Shown: piece after piece, positions 16,213 through 24,086 of the stretch | Layout of the letters: each line of letters begins with the position of its first letter | Position numbering within the stretch: position 1 is the stretch's first letter | Assembly (NCBI RefSeq): GCF_000526375.1 | Contig: NZ_JAFY01000007.1 | Coordinates: 930,001 to 994,000 of the forward strand | Direction of reading: 5' to 3' | DNA length: 64,000 nucleotides | DNA from: Aminiphilus circumscriptus DSM 16581 | Lineage (GTDB): Bacteria > Synergistota > Synergistia > Synergistales > Aminiphilaceae | Program-made: the position numbers and the translations under genes | The notes under the pieces: model-generated | Database searches by the model: none | Told to the model about the DNA's origin: nothing | The model's input: the letters and a program-made list of their open reading frames with translations, nothing else

Positions 16213-18641
16213 ACGTCATCACCTCCGATACGCGGTGCGGGAGGAAAGCGCAGACAGAAGACGGAGCCTTTGCCCTTCCCCTCCGATTCAACCCAGATCT
16301 GCCCTCCGTGGACCTCGACGATGCGCTGGATCAGGGCGAGACCGATACCGGATCCCTCGCTTCGTGGATCCAGTTTATTGAAGAGCCCGAAAATCGTCTC
16401 CCGATACCGGGGTTCGATACCTATTCCGTTGTCGGCAACATAATACACTATTCCATCCTCCCGAGGCATCACGCCGATCTCGATACGGGGGTTTCCCTGT
16501 TCTCCCATGTATTTCACCGCATTCTCCAGGAGGTTCTGGAACACCTCCACCAGCCTGGGGCCATCTCCATAAACATTTCCCAGCCCAGGCAGCACCTCCA
16601 CGACCACACCACGTTCCGCGAGACGCCCCGAAACAGCCTCCAGAGCACGGTGCACCAGTTCCTCCACGGAATGCAATGCCGAGGGATTGACGACGCGCCC
16701 CACCCGGGACAGTTCCAGAAGGTCGTCCAGGAGCAGGGCCATGCGGTCCGCGGCCTCACCGATGCGCTCCATGTCCTTTCGCACCAGGTCCGGTTTCGCC
16801 GCGGCGAGGTCCTGCTCCAGAAGACCGAGAAAACCCTTGACGGTAATGAGAGGGCTCTTCAGATCGTGCGACACCGTATAGGTAAAGCGCTCCAGCTCCT
16901 CGTTCTTCCGCTCCAGTTCCGCGATGAGCCGTTCCCGCTCCTCCCGGCCCCGCTCCTGCTCGGTGACATCCGTGAAGATCGTCGCGAAGTAACCGTGACG
17001 GGGCGAGAAGGCGGAGACCTCGAACCAGCGGCCGAGCGCCCTGGAGTAGTTCCGGAACTGCAGTGTTTCCCCCGAGAGCGCCACGCGTCCGTAGGCTTCG
17101 ATCCAGTGTGGTTCCGTCCCGGGAAGGACATCCAGCACGGTCCGCCCCTGAATGTCCCCTCCCCGCAGCCCCGTGAGGCGTTCGAAGGTGGGATTCACCT
17201 CGAGAAAACGATAATCCCGCGGTTTTCCCTCTCCGTCGAGGATGATCTCGTGCAGGGCAAAACCGTCGAGCATCCTCTCGAAGAGCAGTCGGTACCGGTC
17301 ACGGGATTCGCGGAGCGCTTCCTCCATCTCCCTGCGGACCGTGACATCCCTCGCCGCTGCGTAGATCCTTCTGCCTGCGGGAAAAGATCGCCATTCGATC
17401 CAACGATAGTTGCCGTCCTTGCAACGATAGCGGTTGACGAAATTGAGAACCTCTTTCTGGTTGCCCAGCGTGGAGATCGCATCCAGCGTAGCCTGTACAT
17501 CCTCGGGATGGACGAACTCGATGAAGAAACGTCCCGCCAGCTCATCCAGGCGATACCCCAGGGTATGCTCCCATTCCGCATTCAGCCGGAGGAAACGCCC
17601 CTCCGTGTCGGTGATGCAGAGCAGATCGAGAGCGCTCAGGAAAAACTGCTCCGCCTCCTCGGTCTTCTCCTTTACGGCTTCGAGCACTTTCCAGCGTTCC
17701 GTCACATCCATGAAGGTGGTATAGACCTCGAACGGTTCCGTCGCTCCCGGCCGTGTCCTCGGGTGAGAGCTGACATCAATCCAGCGGAATGCCTCCTCCT
17801 CCGGATTGAAGACCCCCATGAGAATGTTTCGCACCACCTTTCCCGTTCGAAGCGCCACCATGGCCGGGTGCTCCTCCCCTGGAAAAGGAAGACCATCCTT
17901 CCGGACCGCACTCCAGCGGGAATCCAGAGAGGTGCGTCCCTGCAACTGAGCGAGGGAAAGACCGAGGATTCTCTGGGACGCGGCATTCGCCGCCACAATC
18001 TCTCCCGATGCATTCTGGTAGACCACTCCCTGATCCAGCGTGTCGAAAAGATCCCGATACCGCTCCTCGCTCTCCCGAAGCGCCTCCGACACCTCCATGG
18101 CCTCGATTCTGGCAAGGGAAAGGTCCACCAGTGTGGCCACCAGATCCGTGTAGTAGCGGAGCATGGCGTCCAGGCGTTCCGAGGAAAAACGCGGAACGGC
18201 CTCTATGGCTTCGAGATACTCCTTTTCCGGAAATCCGTATGCGACGGCCTGTCTCCGAAAAAAATCCATGTCCGGTTCCTCTTCGGCGAGCAGAAATTTC
18301 CCCAGAAAAAGCGTCCCCAGGTGCATCCCCCTTACGACGAGGGGAACCGCCACATTCCAGAGGCCGTTTTCGCACTTGTATCTCCGTTTCACCCGCCCAT
18401 CGGAAAGCGACGCTTCCGCGAGAAACTTTTCCGCGGCGGCATCGCTGCGCCTGCACCGCCGATACGTGTCCGGATTGCCGTGATGATAACGGAGACACGC
18501 ATCCGGTCCTCCGGACGCCACCAGGATTTCCCGGTCCCCGTCGAGGATCGTCACGGAGATCCCCCCGGCGTCATAGAGGGAATCGATCATTCGCTGCAGC
18601 CGTGCGACGTCCACCAGATCCGCGAGTCGGAACCGTTCCAT
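16209..18641 (-). CDS. PocR-PAS multidomain sensor histidine kinase
   Basis: 810 aa, cytoplasmic. The N-terminal sensory part resembles the PocR domain (RLADLVDVARLQRMIDSLYD; Cys-rich segment ACLRYHHGNPDTYRRC; YKCENGLWNVAVPLVVRG then MHLGTLFLGKF). Three or four PAS/PAC units follow (around residues 190, 320, 450 and 560), then HisKA with SHDLKSPLITVKGFLGLLEQ and an HATPase (FQNLLENAVKYMG, VADNGIGIEP, SEGSGIGLALIQRIVEVHGG). PocR domains are proposed to bind small metabolites and occur in regulators of microcompartment pathways. The ATG at 18641 has AGAGGA upstream; an in-frame TTG at 18689 is less likely. Confidence 0.9.
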   Translation of the reverse strand: MERFRLADLVDVARLQRMIDSLYDAGGISVTILDGDREILVASGGPDACLRYHHGNPDTYRRCRRSDAAAEKFLAEASLSDGRVKRRYKCENGLWNVAVPLVVRGMHLGTLFLGKFLLAEEEPDMDFFRRQAVAYGFPEKEYLEAIEAVPRFSSERLDAMLRYYTDLVATLVDLSLARIEAMEVSEALRESEERYRDLFDTLDQGVVYQNASGEIVAANAASQRILGLSLAQLQGRTSLDSRWSAVRKDGLPFPGEEHPAMVALRTGKVVRNILMGVFNPEEEAFRWIDVSSHPRTRPGATEPFEVYTTFMDVTERWKVLEAVKEKTEEAEQFFLSALDLLCITDTEGRFLRLNAEWEHTLGYRLDELAGRFFIEFVHPEDVQATLDAISTLGNQKEVLNFVNRYRCKDGNYRWIEWRSFPAGRRIYAAARDVTVRREMEEALRESRDRYRLLFERMLDGFALHEIILDGEGKPRDYRFLEVNPTFERLTGLRGGDIQGRTVLDVLPGTEPHWIEAYGRVALSGETLQFRNYSRALGRWFEVSAFSPRHGYFATIFTDVTEQERGREERERLIAELERKNEELERFTYTVSHDLKSPLITVKGFLGLLEQDLAAAKPDLVRKDMERIGEAADRMALLLDDLLELSRVGRVVNPSALHSVEELVHRALEAVSGRLAERGVVVEVLPGLGNVYGDGPRLVEVFQNLLENAVKYMGEQGNPRIEIGVMPREDGIVYYVADNGIGIEPRYRETIFGLFNKLDPRSEGSGIGLALIQRIVEVHGGQIWVESEGKGKGSVFCLRFPPAPRIGGDDV

Positions 18642-19093
18642 GGGATCCTCTCTCCATTTCGTCGCTCTCAGTTCTTCCGGCGGGCCCAAGAGTCCCGCAC
18701 CTTGTCTCTTCCAGACTCCTGCGCACTCGCCTTTCCGGCCTTTCCGCAGCGCTTGCAGAACACGCCGTTTCTCCCGAACGTCGAGAACGTGGGAGCATTT
18801 TAAAAAGCATCCTGCCTCGGTAAAATCTTAGCGCATTTTAGGAATTTGGCGAACAATTCTTGTTGTGTGCGTCACGTTGTGCAAAAGGTTTTCATGGCGC
18901 TCGACGACCGGCGACGGCGAAAAATCCCTGCAAGAGCGGTTGTGCCACTCCGGAACAGCAAAAGCATCCGGAAGACGGAGCGGTGTCCGGCGCAGCGCAA
19001 GGCGAGAAGACGGACACGTCACCTCTCCATCCCTTCCGCAGGGGAGTCCTGGAAATCCCGGGGAAATCGTCTCCGCGTTCAGACATAACGCAC
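18642..19093. other. Intergenic region upstream of the PocR kinase
   Basis: 452 bases with no supported gene. It must hold the leftward promoter of the signalling operon; the AT-richer stretch around 18800-18860 (TTGTTC near 18855 and TAAGAT near 18829 on the minus strand, spacing too long) is the best candidate. Short frames on both strands lack binding sites. Confidence 0.4.
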
Positions 19094-19126
19094 AAAAAAG
19101 CCCCCACTCCAAAAAGGAGTGAGGGC
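19094..19126 (-). terminator. Intrinsic terminator of tRNA-Arg
   Basis: On the minus strand GCCCTCACTCC, loop TTTTT, GGAGTGGGGGC (one G-T pair) and six T. It lies 17 bases downstream of the tRNA 3' end. Confidence 0.85.
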
Positions 19127-19142
19127 CGTACATCGAAAGAAC

Positions 19143-19219
<77 letters not shown>

Positions 19220-19230
19220 GCGCAGGGATT

Positions 19231-19260
19231 ATCTTATGCCGCAACCCCGGAAGCTGTCAA
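19231..19260 (-). promoter_or_regulatory. Promoter of tRNA-Arg
   Basis: On the minus strand TTGACA (19260-19255), 18-base spacer, TAAGAT (19236-19231), 12 bases before the tRNA 5' end. Confidence 0.7.
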
Positions 19261-19399
19261 GCCACAGGAGGAATCCATCTCGAAAATCCGCAAAACGACA
19301 CGGCCGCTTCACACCGTCCCCCGCCCCCGGTTCCCCTGCCGAGGGGCACGGAGGGAAGTCGAGCGCAAGCCCCACCCTCCGCCGCCTTCCGGGGAAACC

Positions 19400-19499
19400 T
19401 CACCACCGCCTCGAAAGCACCAGCGACAGAACCAGCAGCAGCGCGAACGGCGAAAATCCCGCATCGCATCCGCCGCATCCTCCACCGCCGGAAGGAGGC
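19400..19499 (-). pseudogene. Orphan Synergist-CTERM sorting-signal tail
   Basis: The minus-strand frame ending at 19400 encodes PPSGGGGCGGCDAGFSPFA then LLLVLSLVLSRRW and a stop: a Gly/Cys patch, CDAGF, a Leu/Val helix and an Arg-rich end. That is the layout of the Synergist-CTERM C-terminal signal found on exported proteins of Synergistota. Upstream in the same frame the sequence is only the complement of the permease remnant, so the rest of the exported protein is gone. It is therefore the surviving 3' end of a gene truncated at a rearrangement junction near 19500. Confidence 0.65.
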
Positions 19500-19508
19500 T
19501 GTGGCGGG

Positions 19509-20249
19509 TTGGGACTGGGAAACGCCGTCACCGTCGTGGTGGGAAGCTGGACCGCCGGAGCCGTCATGGAAGTCGATCTGTTCCGGTTCACCAGGAATAT
19601 CGCAGCGGTCTTCGCCGGGGCGGCGGCCTGCTTCATCCTCACCAACCCCCTTCTGGACGTGGTGGGCTACATCGGCGCCGTGTCGGTGGGTCAGTTCAAC
19701 TACGTGGAATGGATGCTGGACAAGAGTCCTTTCTTCGCCGTCGTCGACTGCCTCGCCTGAACGACGTCCCTTTGGACCACCAACAACGCCGAACTGTACT
19801 GCAACTCCCTCTACACCGGCTCCATCCCCACCTCCCATGGCAAGTCCGCGGACCGGAAAACACTCGTGCTCCTGGCGGGAATTCTGGGAACGTTTCTGGG
19901 ATCGCTCGGATTCCACCAAATCTTCTCCGCTGACTTCGTCACCGTCCTCGGCGCAACGGCCCCACCGCGGGCGGGACCCCTCATCGCCGACTTCTACTTC
20001 ATTCGGAAGCGACACTACGCGGCGGAACACCTGGACGACGAGCCGGACTACCGCCTGGCGGGGATCGTTTCCTTCCTGGGAGGCGCCGCACTGGGACTCT
20101 TTTCCCAGCACGTGAGCCCGCCGCCCGGGGATCTTCCCTCGGAACTGCTCGCCTTGTGCATCACGATTCCGCTCTACCTTCTCCTCCATCGTCTGACGCC
20201 GGGGGTTCGCCGCGATGGAAGCCGCTCCCGCTCTATCCCTTCTTCCTGA
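19509..20249 (+). pseudogene. Cytosine-permease-like (NCS1) transporter remnant
   Basis: One frame encodes the C-terminal half of a CodB-like permease: GNAVTVVVGSWTAGAVMEVD, LFRFTRN, the helix IAAVFAGAAACFILTNPLLD, the family-typical LWTTNNAELYCNSLYTGS, then LVLLAGILGTFLGSLGF, VLGATAPPRAGPLIADF and DYRLAGIVSFLGGAALG. The 5' half (about six helices) is absent; homology stops at the junction near 19505. An in-frame TGA at 19758-19760 interrupts it just before the TTSLWTTNN segment, with the frame otherwise continuous. Truncation plus stop make it non-functional. Its 3' end overlaps the convergent mutS2 end by 17 bases. Confidence 0.75.
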
Positions 20250-22605
20250 ACGTGACGATGGTGACGCCGTAACCACCCTCTCCAGGACCGCCAAGGCGCT
20301 GCTCCTCCACGTAGGGAAGGCGCTTGCAGATGTCCTGCACCTCTCTCCGGAGGATGCCCTCGCCCCTGCCGTGAATGATGGACACGGTCCCGTAACCGTA
20401 CCGATAGGCCTGGTCCAGGTAGTGCTCCACCATGGGGATGGCCTCGTCCATGGTCATGCCGCGGATCATGAGCGATCCGGACACCCGTTCCGAGGGCGGA
20501 GTGACCTTCACATCCACAGAGACCCTGGGGGAACTCCCGCCGGGCTGTTCCTGGACAAGGCGGAGGCGCTTCAGAGGAACGCGGATGCGCATGCCTCCGG
20601 CGAGCACGAGGGCCTGCCCCCGCTCCAGTTCCTCCACGACGCCCACGACCTTGCTTTCCAGAAGCTGCACCGTCGAACCCACTTCGAGGGTCTTCTTCTC
20701 CCCCACCACGGATTGCCGCTCCAGGCGCCGCTCCTCCCGGGCGTCGATATGTCTCTTCATGCGATCCAGCTCCTGTTTTTTCTCCTGCATCACCCGCTGC
20801 GCCGACGACTCCGCCGCATGCTCCAGCTCGCGCAGAAGGGACCGGGCGCTTTCCTCGGCATCGCTGAGGATCTTCCGGGCCCGCCGGTCTGCCCCGGCGA
20901 GAATGGCGTCGCGCTTTTCGTTCACTTCCGCGTACTTCCGCTCGAACTTCTCCCGCAGGGCGGCGATCTCCCGACGATCCGCGGCAATGCGCTCCTGCAC
21001 CCGTTCGAGATAGGCCTGTTTCTCCTGCAGTTCGCCGATGAGTTCCTCCACCGAGGCCTCGCCTCCGGCGAGCACGTCCCGAGCGCGCTGCACCACCGAG
21101 GAGGGCATGCCCAGTCGCTCGGCGATGTAGAGGGCGTTGCTCCGCCCCGGCACCCCCATGAAGAGGCGGAACGTGGGAGAGAGCGTCGCCGCGTCGAACT
21201 CGACGCTCGCCGTCTCCACCCTCGGGGTGCTGAGGGCGAACTTCTTGATCGGATTGTGGTGCGTGGTGGCGATAACGAGACTTCCCCGGTCGAGCAGCTC
21301 CTGCAGCAGAGCGATGCCGAGGGCAGCTCCCTCGTGGGGGTCGGTTCCGGCTCCGAGCTCGTCCAGGAGCACGAGGGAATTGGGTCCCGCCTCCTCCAGC
21401 ATGCCGATCACGGTGGTCATGTGAGCACTGAAAGTGGAGAGATTCTGCTCGATGCTCTGCTCGTCGCCAATGTCCGTGAGAATGCGGTCGATGTCCCCCA
21501 CCACGGCCCCTTCGGCGGCGGAAATGGGCAAGCCGCACCAGGCGAGGAAGGTGAGCACCCCCACGGTCTTCAGGGCGACGGTCTTGCCTCCCGTGTTCGG
21601 CCCGGTGATGACAAGGATTCGGAAGCGCTCGCCTCCATGGATGTTAATGGGCACCGCCCCCTCTCCCAGCAGGGGATGTACGGCGTTGCAGAAGTGAAAG
21701 TGCCCACGTTTGGAGGGCACCACTTCGGGAACATGCCAACGGTGTTTCCGCATGTACTCCGCCGTGGCGAAGAGCGCATCCGCGTAGCCAAGAGCCTCCT
21801 CCGCCTCGACGATGGCCCGCTCGCGGCGCAGCAGATCCTGGGTGAGACGCGTCAGGATGGCCCGCTCCTCCTTGCGTTCCTCGTCGCCGAGAATTCCCGT
21901 CCTGTTGTTGTGCGGAATAAGCGCCGTAGGTTCCATGTAAACGCTGTTTCCAGACCCGGAGCGCTCCAGAGCGATGCCGGGAAAGCTGTTCACGTACTCG
22001 TGACGGACGAGTAGAACGTATCGCCCCTCCCGAAGCGTGAGCACCCGCTCCTGAAGCATACTTCCCAGGGACGGCTCGTTGAGGAGAGCGTGTCCCAGGC
22101 GTCGGATGTCTGCACGAATGTGTTCGAGCCGTTTCCGGATCTCAGCCAGTTTCTGGGACGCCGTGTCGTAGAGCCACCCGTCGTCGGAGAGTACCGCAAG
22201 GGAGGTCAGTTCGGGAGAAAAATCTTTCAATCCTCTGCCGAGATCCTCGAGAGCGGGGAAGCGCTCCTTCCGCTCCACCACCGCTCCCCGCACCTCCATG
22301 GCGAGGCGGAGGAAGTTCCGCACCAGGACAAGCTCCTCCCCGGTGAGAAAGGCCGAGGCTTTCGCCTCTTCAAGAAGGGGCAGAACGGGCTTGACCCTGT
22401 TGTCCCAGGGCAGTTCTCCCTCCATGTCCCGCATTCTGCAGTAGACGCGCAGTAACTCCTGCCGGGTCTGCAACTGCTGCACCGACAACGCGGGGCGAAG
22501 GCCGGAAAAGTGCCGCACGCCCAGGGGGCTGCGGCATTGTCGTGCGAGTTTCTCCAGTATCTTGTCAATTTCCAGGGTTTCGCGAACCCGTTCGTTCACG
22601 ATCAC
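20233..22605 (-). CDS. mutS2: Endonuclease MutS2 / RqcU-like ATPase
   Basis: 790 aa, normal length. The MutS core has Walker A TGPNTGGKTVALKT near residue 332, Walker B region LVLLDELGAGTDPHEG and the helix ATTHHNPIKKFAL. A coiled-coil clamp of about 150 residues follows, then a KOW-like segment and a C-terminal Smr domain (LMIRGMTMDEAIPMVEHYLD, SIIHGRGEGILRREV). MutS2 suppresses recombination and in Bacillus rescues collided ribosomes. The GTG start at 22605 has GGAGG 7 bases upstream and overlaps the cvpA stop by 4 bases. Last gene of the long leftward operon. Confidence 0.93.
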   Translation of the reverse strand: MIVNERVRETLEIDKILEKLARQCRSPLGVRHFSGLRPALSVQQLQTRQELLRVYCRMRDMEGELPWDNRVKPVLPLLEEAKASAFLTGEELVLVRNFLRLAMEVRGAVVERKERFPALEDLGRGLKDFSPELTSLAVLSDDGWLYDTASQKLAEIRKRLEHIRADIRRLGHALLNEPSLGSMLQERVLTLREGRYVLLVRHEYVNSFPGIALERSGSGNSVYMEPTALIPHNNRTGILGDEERKEERAILTRLTQDLLRRERAIVEAEEALGYADALFATAEYMRKHRWHVPEVVPSKRGHFHFCNAVHPLLGEGAVPINIHGGERFRILVITGPNTGGKTVALKTVGVLTFLAWCGLPISAAEGAVVGDIDRILTDIGDEQSIEQNLSTFSAHMTTVIGMLEEAGPNSLVLLDELGAGTDPHEGAALGIALLQELLDRGSLVIATTHHNPIKKFALSTPRVETASVEFDAATLSPTFRLFMGVPGRSNALYIAERLGMPSSVVQRARDVLAGGEASVEELIGELQEKQAYLERVQERIAADRREIAALREKFERKYAEVNEKRDAILAGADRRARKILSDAEESARSLLRELEHAAESSAQRVMQEKKQELDRMKRHIDAREERRLERQSVVGEKKTLEVGSTVQLLESKVVGVVEELERGQALVLAGGMRIRVPLKRLRLVQEQPGGSSPRVSVDVKVTPPSERVSGSLMIRGMTMDEAIPMVEHYLDQAYRYGYGTVSIIHGRGEGILRREVQDICKRLPYVEEQRLGGPGEGGYGVTIVTFRKKG

Positions 22606-23204
22606 GGGGATACCTCCAGATCTGGTGACGTCACATCCGCCTCCACAGACGCGGGAAAAAGGTCCACGCCGCTCGCCCCGCTCCGAAGAGAGAGCGGAGA
22701 CGGCAGCGGCAATTCCCACCCTCGTTTCTCCATGGCCTCCGCCAGAAAGTCCCATGCGACGGAGGCCAGTGAAAGCGCCCGGCTCTCCTCTGCCCATTGG
22801 GGCGGCCCTCCCGGAGTGAGAAGTGACATGGCAAGAAAGGCTCCGAGGAGAAGGACTCCCACTTTGACACCCCCGGCGAGCATACCCCCGAGGCGGTCCA
22901 GCAGAGAGAGATTGGCGAACTTCAGAACCGTCTTCAAGCCGCGCTCCGCCACAGCGCTGAAGAGATTCACCGTGACGAAGATGCCGATCATGGCCACCGC
23001 CTGGGCGATTCCTGGAGAGACGGCCCAGGCTCCCTCGATCTTCAGCGCCAGCGGAGGGCCGTAGCGCCAGGCCAGAAAAATCCCCCCCACGAACCCGGCG
23101 AGGGAGAGCAGTTCCCCCGAGAGCCCGCGAAAGGCTCCCCGCAGGACGAACACGGCGGCGAGCAGCAGAAAGAGCAGATCCACTGTCTGGGCGATGTCCA
23201 TCAC
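22602..23204 (-). CDS. CvpA family membrane protein
   Basis: 200 aa with four hydrophobic helices (LLFLLLAAVFVLRGAFRG; LSLAGFVGGIFLAWRY; AVAMIGIFVTVNLFSAVA; MLAGGVKVGVLLLGAFLAMS) and a polar C-terminal tail of about 60 residues. The fold matches CvpA/colicin V production proteins, inner-membrane proteins frequently encoded beside mutS2 and zapA. Both ends overlap neighbours by 4 bases, showing tight translational coupling. GTG at 23204 or ATG at 23201 may be the start. Confidence 0.8.
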   Translation of the reverse strand: MMDIAQTVDLLFLLLAAVFVLRGAFRGLSGELLSLAGFVGGIFLAWRYGPPLALKIEGAWAVSPGIAQAVAMIGIFVTVNLFSAVAERGLKTVLKFANLSLLDRLGGMLAGGVKVGVLLLGAFLAMSLLTPGGPPQWAEESRALSLASVAWDFLAEAMEKRGWELPLPSPLSLRSGASGVDLFPASVEADVTSPDLEVSP

Positions 23205-23665
23205 AGGTTTTCAACCCCTCTTTCGGGTTCGTCCCCACCATCCTTTTCGATAGCATCGGAGGACTCCGACAAGGGCGGCGGAACACTCGGATCCCCGGAG
23301 GGCACGTCCACAGTGGGGGTGTCGCCGGAACAGATTTTCCCGGGGACGTCTCCGCCGTCACGCCGCAGGTCGGAAACGCTTTTTTCGGGGAGACTCGCCC
23401 TCCCGTCGCCTTTCGGGGCTTTCTTCGCGGCATCACTGAGAAGCTGCGCGCTGTGATGCACGGAAAGAGCCAGGCGGAGACAGGTGAGCAGAAGCTTCTC
23501 CTCCTGGGAAACGCCGAAGGGCATTTTCTCCACGATCCCCTGAACAAGAGCGACCACGGAGGAGCAGGTCTCCTCGTCCAGGCGGGTGTACACCGCGTAT
23601 TTTTTCTTGCCTACGGAAATCCGCACCGACCGTCCCGGCTGTTCATCCTTCTTTTCCTCGGGCAT
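23201..23665 (-). CDS. zapA: ZapA-like cell division protein
   Basis: 154 aa. Residues 10-95 match ZapA: SVRISVGKKKYAVYTRLDEET followed by a long amphipathic helix (VVALVQGIVEKMPF, EEKLLLTCLRLALSVHHSAQLL). ZapA binds and bundles FtsZ filaments. The remaining 60 residues are an acidic, Pro/Ser/Asp-rich tail beyond the usual length of about 90-110 residues. It lies in the position zapA often takes, beside pheT and cvpA-mutS2. Confidence 0.75.
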   Translation of the reverse strand: MPEEKKDEQPGRSVRISVGKKKYAVYTRLDEETCSSVVALVQGIVEKMPFGVSQEEKLLLTCLRLALSVHHSAQLLSDAAKKAPKGDGRASLPEKSVSDLRRDGGDVPGKICSGDTPTVDVPSGDPSVPPPLSESSDAIEKDGGDEPERGVENL

Positions 23666-23703
23666 GGGGGCCTTCTCCTATCCGGTTCCGCTTCTAGTTC
23701 CTG

Positions 23704-24009
23704 TCACCTGTTTCCGCTGTTCGCCCCGGGTTCCCCCGCACGAAAACGCTCGAAACGGGCGACCAGTTCTGTCAGCTTCTGTTCCACCTGGGCCCGCTCC
23801 TTCTTCAGCTGGATGGTCTCCCTTTCCTGCTGTTCCACCATGCGCTGCTGCTCCTTCCGAAGCCGGATCAGCTCGAGTTCCTTGGCCTGGACGAGCTTTT
23901 TCTGCTCCTCCAGGGCCGCCAAAAGCTCTTCCCGCTCTCTCTCCAGGTTCTGCAGGTGTTCCGCTGCCCGCTCGATCACTTTTTCGAGCTGTTCAAGACG
24001 TTGCATCAT
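23704..24009 (-). CDS. Coiled-coil protein, ZapB-like
   Basis: 101 aa, almost entirely heptad-repeat coiled coil (LEQLEKVIERAAEHLQNLER, then ELIRLRKEQQRMVEQQE and QKLTELVARFERF). No membrane segment or catalytic motif. Placement directly upstream of zapA suggests a ZapB-like division-ring partner, but coiled coils give little specific evidence. ATG at 24009 is followed by a second ATG; GGGAGG lies upstream. Confidence 0.6.
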   Translation of the reverse strand: MMQRLEQLEKVIERAAEHLQNLEREREELLAALEEQKKLVQAKELELIRLRKEQQRMVEQQERETIQLKKERAQVEQKLTELVARFERFRAGEPGANSGNR

Positions 24010-24086
24010 GGGAAAACCTCCCTCCCATTCCGTTGAAGCCCGCGTCGGGGGCGGCGAAAAAACGCCGCCCGGCGGTTCGTCCGATG

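Noticed and set aside
19758-19760. In-frame TGA in the permease remnant as a selenocysteine codon
   Set aside because: No hairpin suitable as a selenocysteine insertion element follows, permeases of this family have no known selenocysteine, and the gene also lacks its 5' half, so a nonsense mutation is simpler.
19257-20294. 345-codon minus-strand frame over the permease remnant
   Set aside because: Only its last ~30 codons (the CTERM tail) look real; the rest is the complement of permease codons.
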